Part shown: positions 32,646 through 41,304 of the stretch, in pieces
How positions within the stretch are numbered: the stretch's first letter is position 1
Layout of the letters: each line of letters begins with the position of its first letter
Origin: Sphingomonas lacusdianchii
GTDB lineage: Bacteria > Pseudomonadota > Alphaproteobacteria > Sphingomonadales > Sphingomonadaceae
Assembly (NCBI RefSeq): GCF_022664395.1
Contig: NZ_JAKRET010000017.1
Coordinates: 1 to 63,694 of the forward strand
Direction of reading: 5' to 3'
DNA length: 63,694 nt
Notes under the pieces: model-generated
Seen by the model: only the letters and a program-made list of their open reading frames with translations
What the model was told of the DNA's origin: nothing
Database searches by the model: none
Made by a program: the position numbers and the translations under genes

Positions 32646-35120
32646 ATGAACGACCCTCATTCCCATTCCCAAGCCGGGGGTTGCGGCTGTTCGAAGCCTG
32701 CGCCTGAATCGGTCTCCACGCCCTCATCCTGTTGCGGGGGCGGCTCGGCCGCTCCCGCAAAGATCGAGCACGAACATCATCACACCGAAGCGGGCGGCTG
32801 CTGCTCGGGCAGTAAGGACAACGATGCCGCAGCAGCAGTGATCGACGCGGTGTGCGGCATGACGGTCGATCCCGCAAAAACGACACACCATGCCGAGCAC
32901 GCTGGTCATGCCTATCATTTCTGTAGCGCAGGGTGCCGGAGCAAGTTTGTCGCCAATCCTGACGCCTATCTGAGCGATAAGCCGAAACCGGAGCCGATGG
33001 CGACGCCGGGGGCGATGTGGACGTGCCCGATGCACCCGCAAATTCGCCAGGAAGGGCCGGGAACTTGCCCAATCTGCGGCATGGCGCTCGAACCCGAAGA
33101 ACCGTCGCTCGACGATACTCCCAACCCTGAGCTGGTCGACTTCACGCGCCGACTGTGGGTGGCGGGCGCGCTCACGATCCCGCTGCTCGTCGTCTCGATG
33201 TTCGCGGAAATGTTAGGCCTGCATGTGGTTAGCCCTGCGGCCTCGCCTTGGGTCCAGCTCGCACTCACCGCGCCGATCGTGCTGTGGGCGGGCTGGCCGT
33301 TTTTCGAGCGGGGGTGGACATCGCTTCGTACCCGCCATCTCAATATGTTCACACTGATCGCGATCGGCGTAGGTGCCGCCTTCCTCTATAGCGTGGTCGC
33401 GACGCTCGCGCCGGGCATCTTCCCAGCGACCTTCCGCACGCATGGGAGCATGGTTCCCGTCTATTACGAGGCGGCCGGCGTCGTGGTGACACTGGTGCTG
33501 CTCGGGCAAGTGCTCGAACTGCGCGCTAGGGCGGCGACAGGGCGCGCGATCCGCGCTCTCATGGATCTCGCCCCCAAGACGGCGCGACGCTTGCAGCCTG
33601 ACGGTTCTGAAGAAGAAGTCGGGCTTGCCGACGTGGCAACCGGTGACCGGCTGCGGGTCCGCCCCGGTGAAGCCATCCCGGTCGATGGCGTCGTGGTCGA
33701 GGGTCGTTCGTCGGTCGACGAAGCCATGCTCACCGGCGAACCCGCGCCGGTCCTCAAGGAAGTCGAGGCGATCGTTACCGGGGGCACCGTCAACGGGACG
33801 GGCAGCCTGGTGATGGAAGCCCGCGCGGTTGGTTCGGACACGATGCTCGCGCGTATCGTCCGCATGGTCGCGGAAGCGCAGCGAAGCCGCGCCCCGATAC
33901 AGGCGGTCGCCGATCGGGTTTCAGGATGGTTCGTGCCGCTCGTCGTGCTGATCTCGATTGCGACCTTCATCACTTGGTCGCTGGTCGGCCCTGAGCCGCG
34001 CATGGGCCATGCCCTGCTTAACGCCATCGCAGTGCTGGTGATCGCCTGCCCGTGCGCGCTCGGGCTCGCCACGCCCATGTCGATCATGGTCGGCACGGGA
34101 CGCGGCGCTCAGGCCGGCGTGCTGGTGAAGAACGCGGAAGCCTTACAGGGGCTGGAAAAGGTCGATACCCTTGTCATCGACAAGACGGGTACGCTCACGG
34201 AAGGCAAGCCCAAGCTGATCGCGGTCGAGACGGTCAGCGCGGTCGGAGAGAACGACATGCTCGCGCTTGCCGCGGCCGTCGAAGGCCAATCCGAACATCC
34301 GCTCGCGCACGCAATCGTCGTTGCCGCCAAAGAACGAGGATTGCAGCTCGGCACAGTCGCGGACTTTGCCTCGCAAACCGGGCTGGGTGTCAGCGCCACG
34401 GTGGGCGGCCGCTCGGTCGTGATTGGCAATGCGGTGCAAATGAGCCGGATCGGCGCTGATCTCAAGCCGGTCGACGCCGCGGCCGATCGTCACCGTGGCG
34501 AAGGCGCGGGCATCATCCTCGTCGCGATCGACGGGGCGCTCGCCGGTCTGCTCGCAGTCGCCGATCCGGTGCGCGCATCGGCGCGCGACGCTATTGCCGC
34601 GCTTCGCAAGGAGGGCCTGCGGGTCGTCATGCTCACCGGCGACAATCGTGGGACGGCCGATGCTGTCGCGCGCGCCGTGGGCGGTCTTGATGACGTGCGC
34701 GCCGATCTGCTGCCGGAAGACAAGGCGCGTATCATCGGCGAGCTGAAAGCGAGCGGCGCAAGGGTCGCAATGGCGGGCGATGGGATCAACGACGCCCCGG
34801 CGCTCGCCGCCGCGGATGTCGGCTTGGCGATGGGAACGGGAACAGACGTGGCGATCGAAAGCGCCGGCATGACGCTCACGCGCGGCGATCTCTCGGCGAT
34901 CGTGCGCGCCCGCAAGCTCGCTCGCGCGACGATGCGAAATATCCGCCAAAACCTGTTCTTCTCGTTCTTGTTCAACGGAATCGGCGTGCCGGTTGCGGCC
35001 GGCGTGCTTTACCCGGTTGCCGGTATCCTGCTGTCGCCGATGCTGGCCGGTGCAGCGATGGCGCTCTCGTCCTTCACCGTGGTCCTGAACGCACTGCGGC
35101 TCAACGCGGTAAAGCTGTGA
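32646..35120 (+). CDS. copA: Cu(I)-exporting P1B-1 ATPase
   Basis: An 824-residue P-type ATPase. The N-terminus is Cys/His-rich (GGCGCSKP, SSCCGGG, GGCCSG). A YHS domain (VCGMTVDPAKTTHH, FCSAGCRSKF) and a heavy-metal-binding domain (WTCPMHPQIRQEGPGTCPIC) follow, instead of ferredoxin-like HMA domains. Catalytic parts are complete: TGEP, the CPCALGLATP metal site, DKTGTLT, SEHPLA and GDGINDAPAL. It pumps Cu(I) from the cytoplasm. AAGGAG precedes ATG 32646. Its stop overlaps the CueR start. Confidence 0.93.
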   Translation: MNDPHSHSQAGGCGCSKPAPESVSTPSSCCGGGSAAPAKIEHEHHHTEAGGCCSGSKDNDAAAAVIDAVCGMTVDPAKTTHHAEHAGHAYHFCSAGCRSKFVANPDAYLSDKPKPEPMATPGAMWTCPMHPQIRQEGPGTCPICGMALEPEEPSLDDTPNPELVDFTRRLWVAGALTIPLLVVSMFAEMLGLHVVSPAASPWVQLALTAPIVLWAGWPFFERGWTSLRTRHLNMFTLIAIGVGAAFLYSVVATLAPGIFPATFRTHGSMVPVYYEAAGVVVTLVLLGQVLELRARAATGRAIRALMDLAPKTARRLQPDGSEEEVGLADVATGDRLRVRPGEAIPVDGVVVEGRSSVDEAMLTGEPAPVLKEVEAIVTGGTVNGTGSLVMEARAVGSDTMLARIVRMVAEAQRSRAPIQAVADRVSGWFVPLVVLISIATFITWSLVGPEPRMGHALLNAIAVLVIACPCALGLATPMSIMVGTGRGAQAGVLVKNAEALQGLEKVDTLVIDKTGTLTEGKPKLIAVETVSAVGENDMLALAAAVEGQSEHPLAHAIVVAAKERGLQLGTVADFASQTGLGVSATVGGRSVVIGNAVQMSRIGADLKPVDAAADRHRGEGAGIILVAIDGALAGLLAVADPVRASARDAIAALRKEGLRVVMLTGDNRGTADAVARAVGGLDDVRADLLPEDKARIIGELKASGARVAMAGDGINDAPALAAADVGLAMGTGTDVAIESAGMTLTRGDLSAIVRARKLARATMRNIRQNLFFSFLFNGIGVPVAAGVLYPVAGILLSPMLAGAAMALSSFTVVLNALRLNAVKL

Positions 35121-35500
35121 ACATCGGAGCGGCGTCGGACGCCAGCGGCGTCTCCCAACGCATGATCCGCCACTATGAAAAGATTGGTTTGGTGCCCGCG
35201 CCGCCACGGCGCGGGAACTACCGGGACTACGCCGACGCTGACGTTCATCGGCTGCGATTTATCGCCAACGCGCGCGACCTGGGGTTCCCGATCGAGGAAA
35301 TCCGCACGCTGCTGGGGCTGTGGTCGGATCGCGATCGGTCGAGCGCGGAAGTGAAGACGCTGGCGGAAGCCCGCGCTGCCGAACTGGGCCGCAAGGTCCG
35401 CGTCTTGGACGCCATGCGCCGCTCGCTTACCGGGCTCGCCCAAGCCTGTCATGGCGATGATCGGCCTGATTGTCCGATCATCGAACGCTTGGCTGAATAA
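35117..35500 (+). CDS. cueR: Copper-responsive MerR-family activator CueR
   Basis: A 127-residue MerR regulator. The helix-turn-helix is NIGAASDASGVSQRMIRHYEK. The metal loop has Cys111 and Cys119 seven residues apart (CHGDDRPDCPII), and a Ser in place of the Cys of divalent-metal sensors (DRDRSSAEVKTL), as in CueR-type Cu(I) sensors. GTG 35117 overlaps the ATPase stop, so the two are one operon with feedback through the promoter at 32591. Confidence 0.9.
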   Translation: MNIGAASDASGVSQRMIRHYEKIGLVPAPPRRGNYRDYADADVHRLRFIANARDLGFPIEEIRTLLGLWSDRDRSSAEVKTLAEARAAELGRKVRVLDAMRRSLTGLAQACHGDDRPDCPIIERLAE

Positions 35501-35552
35501 CTTGCGCGGCTAACTTTTACTCCACTTGAGCGTGATCGTGCGTCGCACCGTT

Positions 35553-36214
35553 TCACGCGTTTCGCGCTGCGGCTTTGCCGCACCCCTCGATCGCCGCGCG
35601 GTTGGCCGTCACGATCCTGTCGGCCCCGACGATGGCGCGGAACGCGGTGGGACTGGCGCTCTGGATCATACGCTGCCCGGCTTCCCAGCGGGGCAAGTCG
35701 AGCGTCCGCGCCGCCATGCGCTCGGGCCATTGCCAGCTCGCCGGTGCGATCTCGCGCGCGACCAGGCCCGGCACGATCGCCCATGCGAGGATGCCGGCCG
35801 CCACCCCACCCAGGGCAAACCATAGCTGCCGATTCTTCTGGTCGGCGCGTGTCCATGCGGACCCGGCGATGGCGCGAAGATCGGCCATGATGCGGGCCTT
35901 GTCCTCGCCCGCCTTGGCGAGCGCCGCCTGATCCTCGCGCCGGGCGGCGCTGCCCGCCGCGGCGATGCGCTGCGCCATCTGCTCCGGCGTCATCGCCAGC
36001 GCCGGGGCCGCTTTCAGGAATTGGCCGATGCGCGCGACGTTCTCGCCTGCCGTGTTCACGTTCTGCTGGAGCACGCCAAGCGTCTCGGTATGGTCGGGTA
36101 TGTCGATCGCCGCGCTCGGCCGCCAAGCCCTCCACGGCGCAGCGCCAGCTCGCCGCGCATGGCCTCGAACGCCTCGGCCGCGCCTGCTCCGCCCTGATCG
36201 TCCTCGTTCGTCAC
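35553..36214 (-). pseudogene. DUF6118-like plasmid protein, N-terminus frameshifted
   Basis: The C-terminal 173 residues from 36074 are open: LQQNVNTAGENVARIGQFLK, a membrane helix (LWFALGGVAAGILAWAIVP) and a CGKAAARNA end. They resemble DUF6118 proteins of sphingomonad plasmids. Upstream, a GTG at 36214 starts a fitting N-terminus (TNEDDQGGAGAAEAFEAMRG). The frame then shifts twice before position 36074, at about 36140 and 36110. This looks like a decaying plasmid gene. An internal start at 36074 could still make a short protein. Confidence 0.55.
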
Positions 36215-36286
36215 CTGTCGTGAGCCTGCAACCCGTGATATTCCTCCGAGTTAATCAAAGGAGACCCAACAATCACCGGACCGGTC

Positions 36287-37534
36287 ATGCCTAAGACACC
36301 ACACACGAAAGGCCCGGACGAAACCCTTTCTCTCCTCGCCGATCCCTATCGGTTCATCTCCAGGCAGTGCCAGCGCCTAGGCGCAAACGCTTTTGAATCC
36401 CGTTTCCTGCTGAAAAAGACCAACTGCCTTAAGGGGGCCAAGGCCGCCGAAATCTTCTACGATACGACCCGCTTCGAGCGCGAAGGTGCCATGCCGGTCG
36501 CTATTCAGAAGACACTGCTGGGCCAAGGCGGCGTTCAGGGTCTGGACGGCGAGACCCATCGGCACCGCAAGCAGATGTTCATGGGCCTGATGACACCAGA
36601 GCGCGTGCGGGCGCTGGCGCAATTGTTCGAGGCCGAGTGGCGCAGGGCGGTGCCGGGCTGGACGCGCAAAGGAGAGATCGTCTTCTATGACGAGTTGCAT
36701 GAGCCGCTGACGCGAGCGGTATGCGCTTGGGCGGGAGTTCCTCTTCCGGACGATGAAGCCGGCAACCGCGCGGGCGAGCTGCGGGCGCTGTTCGACGCCG
36801 CCGGCTCGGCGAGCCCAAGGCATCTTTGGTCACGGCTGGCCCGTCGTCGCGTCGACGCATGGGCGAAGCGGATCATTGAAGGCATTCGGGCCGGGAGCAT
36901 CGGCTCGGGCTCGGGGACCGCGGCTTACGCGATAGCCTGGCATCGCGACCGGCACGACGATCTTCTTTCGCCGCACGTCGCAGCGGTCGAACTGGTAAAT
37001 GTCCTTCGCCCGACCGTCGCGATCGCAGTGTACATCACCTTCGTCGCCCACGCGCTGCAAACCTGTTCAGGGATCAGGGCGGCCTTGGTTCAGCAGCCGG
37101 ACTATGCCGAGCTCTTCGTCCAAGAGGTCCGCCGATTCTATCCCTTCTTTCCCGCTGTGGTGGCGCGCGCGAGCCAAGATTTCGAGTGGGAGGGGATGGC
37201 CTTTCCGGAAGGGCGTCAAGTGGTGCTAGACCTTTATGGGAGCAATCACGACGCAGCGACCTGGGCCGACCCCCAGGAGTTTCGCCCTGAGCGTTTCAGG
37301 GCTTGGGACGAAGACTCCTTCAACTTCATTCCGCAGGGCGGCGGCGATCACTATCTCGGCCATCGCTGTCCCGGCGAATGGATCGTCCTCGCGATCATGA
37401 AGGTGGCGGCACACCTCCTCGTCAACGCGATGCGCTATGACGTACCGGACCAAGACCTGAGCATCGATTTCGCCAGGCTGCCAGCGCTTCCGAAAAGCGG
37501 CTTCGTGATGCGCAACGTCCACATAGGTGGCTAG
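36287..37534 (+). CDS. CYP152-family fatty-acid peroxygenase (P450)
   Basis: A 415-residue P450 with heme-binding segment FIPQGGGDHYLGHRCPGEW (Cys ligand). The I-helix VLRPTVAIAVYITFVAHAL has Arg-Pro replacing the usual acid-alcohol pair. That change marks the CYP152 peroxygenases, which use hydrogen peroxide and a fatty acid carboxylate. The length equals that of Sphingomonas P450SPalpha, an alpha-hydroxylase. No redox partner is encoded nearby, as expected. It sits alone between the DUF6118 relic and a MerR gene; the role in a metal island may be peroxide use or membrane lipid change, both guesses. Confidence 0.9.
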   Translation: MPKTPHTKGPDETLSLLADPYRFISRQCQRLGANAFESRFLLKKTNCLKGAKAAEIFYDTTRFEREGAMPVAIQKTLLGQGGVQGLDGETHRHRKQMFMGLMTPERVRALAQLFEAEWRRAVPGWTRKGEIVFYDELHEPLTRAVCAWAGVPLPDDEAGNRAGELRALFDAAGSASPRHLWSRLARRRVDAWAKRIIEGIRAGSIGSGSGTAAYAIAWHRDRHDDLLSPHVAAVELVNVLRPTVAIAVYITFVAHALQTCSGIRAALVQQPDYAELFVQEVRRFYPFFPAVVARASQDFEWEGMAFPEGRQVVLDLYGSNHDAATWADPQEFRPERFRAWDEDSFNFIPQGGGDHYLGHRCPGEWIVLAIMKVAAHLLVNAMRYDVPDQDLSIDFARLPALPKSGFVMRNVHIGG

Positions 37535-37607
37535 GGCCGCGTGCCGTGGTGATGGTGATCGGCTCCGTTATCGACCGTTTGCGCGAGTACGGGGTGCGAT
37601 GCGACAT

Positions 37608-38024
37608 CTACGCAGTCGAATGTTGGTTCAGCAAGTCGATCACGGCGCACCTCGCCGCCCCGTCGCCTTCGCAACGGTCGATGGTCGCAGCCAGCAGGCT
37701 TTCTAGTTGCGCCAGATCCTCCATCTTAGCGCGCACACGCTCTAGATGGTGAGCCGCGATCTCGCGGACCTCACTGCATGACGCCTGCGCAGAACCGCCA
37801 AGAGACAGGATCGCGCGCACCTCGGCCGGGGAGAAGCCGAGTTCGCGCGCGCGACGGACGAACCCAAGTGCGCGGACGTGACCGGTCCCATATACCCGCC
37901 GCCCGCCGCTTGTGCGGGGTGGCGTTGCGAGAACACCAACGCGCTCGAAGTACCGGATCGTCTCGATATTCACGCCAGTCCGGCGAGACAGCTCGCCGAT
38001 CGTGATGCTTTCCTCAACGCGCAT
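37608..38024 (-). CDS. merR: MerR-family regulator with three-Cys metal site
   Basis: A 138-residue MerR regulator with winged helix ITIGELSRRTGVNIETIRYFER. Metal-binding Cys lie at 83 (QASCSEVREI), 118 and 126 (CEGDGAARC). Three Cys at these places match mercury-type MerR, although the last loop is one residue shorter, as in lead and zinc sensors. It is divergent from a MerT-like gene. ATG 38024 is used; the open frame beyond is the reverse of the neighbour. Mercury is the first guess for its signal. Confidence 0.82.
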   Translation of the reverse strand: MRVEESITIGELSRRTGVNIETIRYFERVGVLATPPRTSGGRRVYGTGHVRALGFVRRARELGFSPAEVRAILSLGGSAQASCSEVREIAAHHLERVRAKMEDLAQLESLLAATIDRCEGDGAARCAVIDLLNQHSTA

Positions 38025-38031
38025 ATATTGC

Positions 38032-38062
38032 TTGCTCCTGTAGTCACTACAGGATGCATAAC
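38032..38062 (+). promoter_or_regulatory. MerR-type promoter of the merT-like gene
   Basis: TTGCTC (38032-38037), 19 bases, CATAAC (38057-38062). Between them is the near-perfect dyad CCTGTAGT-C-ACTACAGG (38037-38053). This is the classical MerR operator-promoter layout. Confidence 0.82.
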
Positions 38063-38086
38063 GGGCTAACCCGCTAGAGGCGATAG

Positions 38087-38503
38087 ATGAACCAAGAGAC
38101 CATCCCGCGTGAACCCCTAGGCGCACCAACGTCACGACGTCGCGCCGACACGGGGCTATCCGCCCTCGGCGCGCTTGCGAGCTTAGCCGCTGTTCTAGCT
38201 GCGGCGTCATGCTGCGTCCTGCCCCTCGCACTCGCGGCGCTCGGCCTGGGGGCGGGCCTGTCCAGCAACTTCGCCGCGCTGATACCACTACGGTGGCCGC
38301 TAACGGCGACCTCCCTCATCGGCTTGGCTGCTGGGTGGTGGGCCTACGCGCAGCGGCGGAGGTCCTGTGCTGGGGACCGGTCCTGCACAATGCCGCTGCC
38401 CTCGCGCGCGACACCTATCCTGCTCGCGATCGGAACGGTTCTGACGCTTATCGCGTTCGCCTGGGACCTCCTAGAAGCGCCGCTGATGAACGCGCTTTCC
38501 TGA
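38087..38503 (+). CDS. MerT-like metal uptake membrane protein
   Basis: A 138-residue protein with three helices. Helix 1 contains the Cys pair in AAASCCVLPLALAALGLGAG, as in mercuric transport protein MerT. A cytoplasmic loop carries two more Cys (RRSCAGDRSC). The role would be bringing Hg(II) into the cell, but no mercuric reductase gene is in the window. It overlaps the next gene as TGATG. The N-terminal 25 residues before helix 1 are longer than usual. Confidence 0.8.
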   Translation: MNQETIPREPLGAPTSRRRADTGLSALGALASLAAVLAAASCCVLPLALAALGLGAGLSSNFAALIPLRWPLTATSLIGLAAGWWAYAQRRRSCAGDRSCTMPLPSRATPILLAIGTVLTLIAFAWDLLEAPLMNALS

Positions 38504-38724
38504 TGCAGCTCACCTCAACCCTGACCTGTCCCAAATGCGGCGGGGTGGCCACCGAAAGGATGCCCACCAACGCCTGCCAATTCTTCTATGATTGCCGGCA
38601 TTGCGCGGTGGTGCTGCGGCCCCTGGCTGGCGACTGCTGCGTGTTCTGCTCATTTGGCGATGTCCCATGCCCTCCGATCCAGGAAGCGAAAGCAAACGGG
38701 ACTGTGGCGGGCTGCTGCGGGTGA
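38503..38724 (+). CDS. GDCCVxC-domain small Cys-rich protein
   Basis: A 73-residue protein with CPKCGG near the start and GDCCVFCSFGDVPCPPIQ near the end. The latter is the GDCCVxC domain found beside mercury and other metal genes, sometimes as a selenoprotein. Eleven Cys in 73 residues point to soft-metal binding. It starts inside the stop codon of the MerT-like gene, so the two are co-translated. Confidence 0.82.
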   Translation: MQLTSTLTCPKCGGVATERMPTNACQFFYDCRHCAVVLRPLAGDCCVFCSFGDVPCPPIQEAKANGTVAGCCG

Positions 38725-38888
38725 GGCGATAGCTTCACGTTTCTTCGTGAACTGGGGTCCTGCTCGCCAAGGTCGCGCAAGCGAAATTGCCTACTTCGGT
38801 CTTATTCGACCGGTTCCTGACCTGCCTCAACTGCTCATTTTCGAGAGGGCATTTGAACAGGATAGCATTTCGGGCGCTTCAAAAACCC

Positions 38889-38919
38889 TTGCTCCTCCAG
38901 TTGCTAGAGCATGTAACCG
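38889..38919 (+). promoter_or_regulatory. Candidate MerR/PbrR-type promoter
   Basis: TTGCTC (38889-38894), 19 bases, TAACCG (38914-38919), with the imperfect dyad CTCCAGTTGCTAGAG inside. It is close in sequence to the promoter at 40640. It lies in the 262-base gap 38725-38986, which holds no gene I can support, and points at the aspartyl protease gene. Confidence 0.5.
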
Positions 38920-38986
38920 CAATTTGCTCTCCTGCGGACGGGGGGCTGGAGGTGGCTTTTTGACGGCCCGTGTTGAAGCAATCGGT

Positions 38987-40189
38987 ATGTCTCGACGCTC
39001 ATTAGTGGCGCGGCTGGTGGCCTGTGGAACCGGCTTGGTGCTCGGTTCTCCAACGCTCGCGCGACAGACTTCCCGGTCTGCGGCCTCGTGGAACTTCGGC
39101 GCGGCTCACCTCGAATGGGAGCCGCTGGAAGTCGGCACGGGTGATACCCTCCTTGTTTCGGCACAAGTGCGCGGAGTGCCGGCGCGGGCGGTGCTCGACA
39201 GTGGCAGCGGCGCGTCGATCATGAGCACGGCGCTCGCGACGAAGCTCGGCTTGAACAATGGTGAGCGGCGCATGATTAGCGGGCTGAGCGCCAAGGCCCC
39301 GGTGCTGCTGGTCCGCGACATCGACGTACAGCTCGCCCGCGAAACCCGTCGCTTACCCTTTGCCGTTGTTGGTGATCTGAGTTCAGTGTCGGCGGCCTTC
39401 GGACGACCGATCGACGTTCTCCTCGGTGCCGATATGTTCACGGGCAGCTGCATCGCGCTCGATTTCGCGAACAGGCGTATGGCGGTCGTCAAGTCAGGCA
39501 CGTTTCTCGCCGGCCCCGACTGGCGCGCTGTCGCGCTCGGACGCGGTGCCAAGCAGGAGCTGTTCATCCGGGCCTCCGTCGAGGGCCTGTCTCCCGTGCC
39601 CTTGATGATCGATCTTGGCAGCTCGGCCGCGCTGATGCTCTCGTCGGCCTATGCCCGCGATCAAGGGCTGTTGAACGGGAAGCTCGTCTCGACCGCGGCG
39701 ATCGGCGGCGTCGATGGCGTGCGGGTCAACGATGCTTTCACAACCCAGAACATCAACATTGAAGGGCTTGGCGTCTCGAACGTCCCCACACTCGGGATGA
39801 GAGCTTGGCTCTCCACCAGCACGGTTGGCAATGTCGGCCTACCGCTGATCGCTCAATTCGACGTGGTGTTCGACGTGACCGCCGGATTCGTGTGGCTCCG
39901 GCCACTCGGTCCTCGTCGTCGCCTGCCGATGCTGAAGGACCGTAGCGGCCTTGGCCTCGCAGCCTCACCAACGGCGCTCACCGTCGTTCATGTGGCGGCG
40001 AACAGTCCCGCGGAAAAGGCTGGCTGGGCGGTTGGCGACCGGATCGTGGCGGTGAACGGCCATTCGATCGATGCGAACTATACGCGTGGGGAGCTCTGGC
40101 AAGTGCGCTCCCGGCCTGCTGGCACCCTCGTAAAGCTGACGATAGCCTCGGGTGATGTGCGCGACCTCAGGCTAGCCGACTATTACTGA
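38987..40189 (+). CDS. Exported aspartyl protease-like protein with PDZ domain
   Basis: A 400-residue protein with a signal-like start (RRSLVARLVACGTGLVLGSP). It carries two retropepsin-like halves: ARAVLDSGSGASIM contains the catalytic-type Asp, while the second (PLMIDLGSSAALML) is degenerate. A PDZ domain occupies about 315-400 (VVHVAANSPAEKAGWAVGDRIV). It is periplasmic or anchored. Upstream open codons are not conserved. The possible MerR-type promoter suggests metal-induced envelope quality control. Confidence 0.72.
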   Translation: MSRRSLVARLVACGTGLVLGSPTLARQTSRSAASWNFGAAHLEWEPLEVGTGDTLLVSAQVRGVPARAVLDSGSGASIMSTALATKLGLNNGERRMISGLSAKAPVLLVRDIDVQLARETRRLPFAVVGDLSSVSAAFGRPIDVLLGADMFTGSCIALDFANRRMAVVKSGTFLAGPDWRAVALGRGAKQELFIRASVEGLSPVPLMIDLGSSAALMLSSAYARDQGLLNGKLVSTAAIGGVDGVRVNDAFTTQNINIEGLGVSNVPTLGMRAWLSTSTVGNVGLPLIAQFDVVFDVTAGFVWLRPLGPRRRLPMLKDRSGLGLAASPTALTVVHVAANSPAEKAGWAVGDRIVAVNGHSIDANYTRGELWQVRSRPAGTLVKLTIASGDVRDLRLADYY

Positions 40190-40602
40190 TCGGCTTGAGG
40201 GTGGCCTTTGCCGATCGCCTTCATGATCCGACAATCGGCCATGCGCGCCTTGGTGCAGCTCTGGCTGAGCATTGCCAACTCATCCCGCAACACCGCGAGT
40301 TGCGCCAGCCTCTCCTCAACATCCTTGAGGTGCTGAGCAGCGATAGCTGAGGCGGCACCACAATCCTGGTCCGGGTTCTGCGCCAGCCCCATCAACGATC
40401 GTATTTCGTCGACCGAAAAGCCGAGCCGGCGACCGTTGCGGATGAAGTGCAAACGCTCGATGTCGCTGGCATCATAGGTTCTACGGCCCGACGCCGTGCG
40501 CGGGGCGGAGCGCAGCAACCCGATCGACTCATAAAACCGGATCGTCGTCACTTTTGTCGACGTCTCGCTGGCGAGCTGCCCAATCATCACCGGCTTCATC
40601 AT
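40183..40602 (-). CDS. PbrR/CadR-type MerR regulator
   Basis: A 139-residue MerR regulator (MIGQLASETSTKVTTIRFYESIG). Cys81, Cys116 and Cys124 (SCTKARMADC, seven apart) match the Pb(II)/Cd(II)/Zn(II) sensors PbrR, CadR and ZntR. AAGGATGG precedes ATG 40602. It is divergent from a CDF gene followed by a PbrT-like gene, so lead or zinc sensing is likely. It ends seven bases into the convergent protease gene. Confidence 0.85.
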   Translation of the reverse strand: MMKPVMIGQLASETSTKVTTIRFYESIGLLRSAPRTASGRRTYDASDIERLHFIRNGRRLGFSVDEIRSLMGLAQNPDQDCGAASAIAAQHLKDVEERLAQLAVLRDELAMLSQSCTKARMADCRIMKAIGKGHPQADQ

Positions 40603-40639
40603 GCCATCCTTGCTAATGCGAACGTGTCGCACATTTCGC

Positions 40640-40670
40640 TTGCTTCTACAGCGACTGGAGGTGGTAAGGA
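40640..40670 (+). promoter_or_regulatory. PbrR-type promoter, probably leaderless transcript
   Basis: TTGCTT (40640-40645), 19 bases (CTACAGCGACTGGAGGTGG), TAAGGA (40665-40670). It resembles the Pb/Cd-type MerR promoter (TTGACT-CTATAGTnnCTAnAGGGTG). The ATG at 40678 is only seven bases after the -10 box, so transcription should start at or beside the start codon. Confidence 0.68.
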
Positions 40671-40677
40671 AGGCCGC

Positions 40678-41304
40678 ATGAATGCTTCTACCGAAAGCTG
40701 CGGGTGCCACGGGGAGCCCGCGCGCGCGCAAACCGATCCGGCCTATCGCCGTGCGCTGCTGACCGTCGTGGTGCTCAACCTCGGCTTCGGAGTCGCCGAG
40801 CTGTTCGGCGGGTTCATCGCCGATAGCCAAGCGCTGAAAGCGGATTCCCTCGATTTTCTCGGGGACGGGTCGATCAGCCTTATCGGTCTTCTCGCGCTTG
40901 CCTGGTCCGCACGGGCGAGGGCAAAGGTCGCGCTGACGCAGGGGTTGTTTCTCGGTGCGCTTGGCGTGGGCGTAATCGGTTTCGCGATTTGGCGCGCCCT
41001 GAACGCAACCGCGCCGGATGCCGAACTGATGGGCACAATCGGCGTTGTCGCGCTCGCGATCAATGTCGTGTCCGCCTTGGTGCTTGCGCGTTTCCGGGAA
41101 GGGGACGCCAATGTTCGCGCGATCTGGCTGTTCAGCCGCAACGACGCGCTCGCCAATGTCGCGGTGATCGCCGCGGCCGGTCTGGTGGCGTGGACAGGAA
41201 GCGCCTGGCCGGACCTCGCCGTCGCCGGCCTCATCGCCCTCCTGTTCCTCCACTCCGCTTATGAAATCGTCACTGGCGCTCGGCGCGAACTGGGAGAGCG
41301 GTAG
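40678..41304 (+). CDS. Short CDF-type cation transporter
   Basis: A 208-residue membrane protein with a Cys/His start (STESCGCHGEP). The CDF helices have FIADSQALKADSLDFLGDG and LFSRNDALANVAVIAAAG, giving Asp/Asn metal-site pairs. It lacks the C-terminal cytoplasmic domain of long CDF proteins. It is controlled by the divergent PbrR-like regulator and overlaps the next gene (TAGTG). It probably exports Pb, Zn or Cd. Confidence 0.82.
   Translation: MNASTESCGCHGEPARAQTDPAYRRALLTVVVLNLGFGVAELFGGFIADSQALKADSLDFLGDGSISLIGLLALAWSARARAKVALTQGLFLGALGVGVIGFAIWRALNATAPDAELMGTIGVVALAINVVSALVLARFREGDANVRAIWLFSRNDALANVAVIAAAGLVAWTGSAWPDLAVAGLIALLFLHSAYEIVTGARRELGER

Noticed and set aside
38588..38986. 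Long N-terminal extension of the aspartyl protease
   Set aside because: It overlaps the GDCCVxC gene in another frame, has no signal features, and would run through the candidate promoter. The start at 38987 with a signal-like N-terminus is better.
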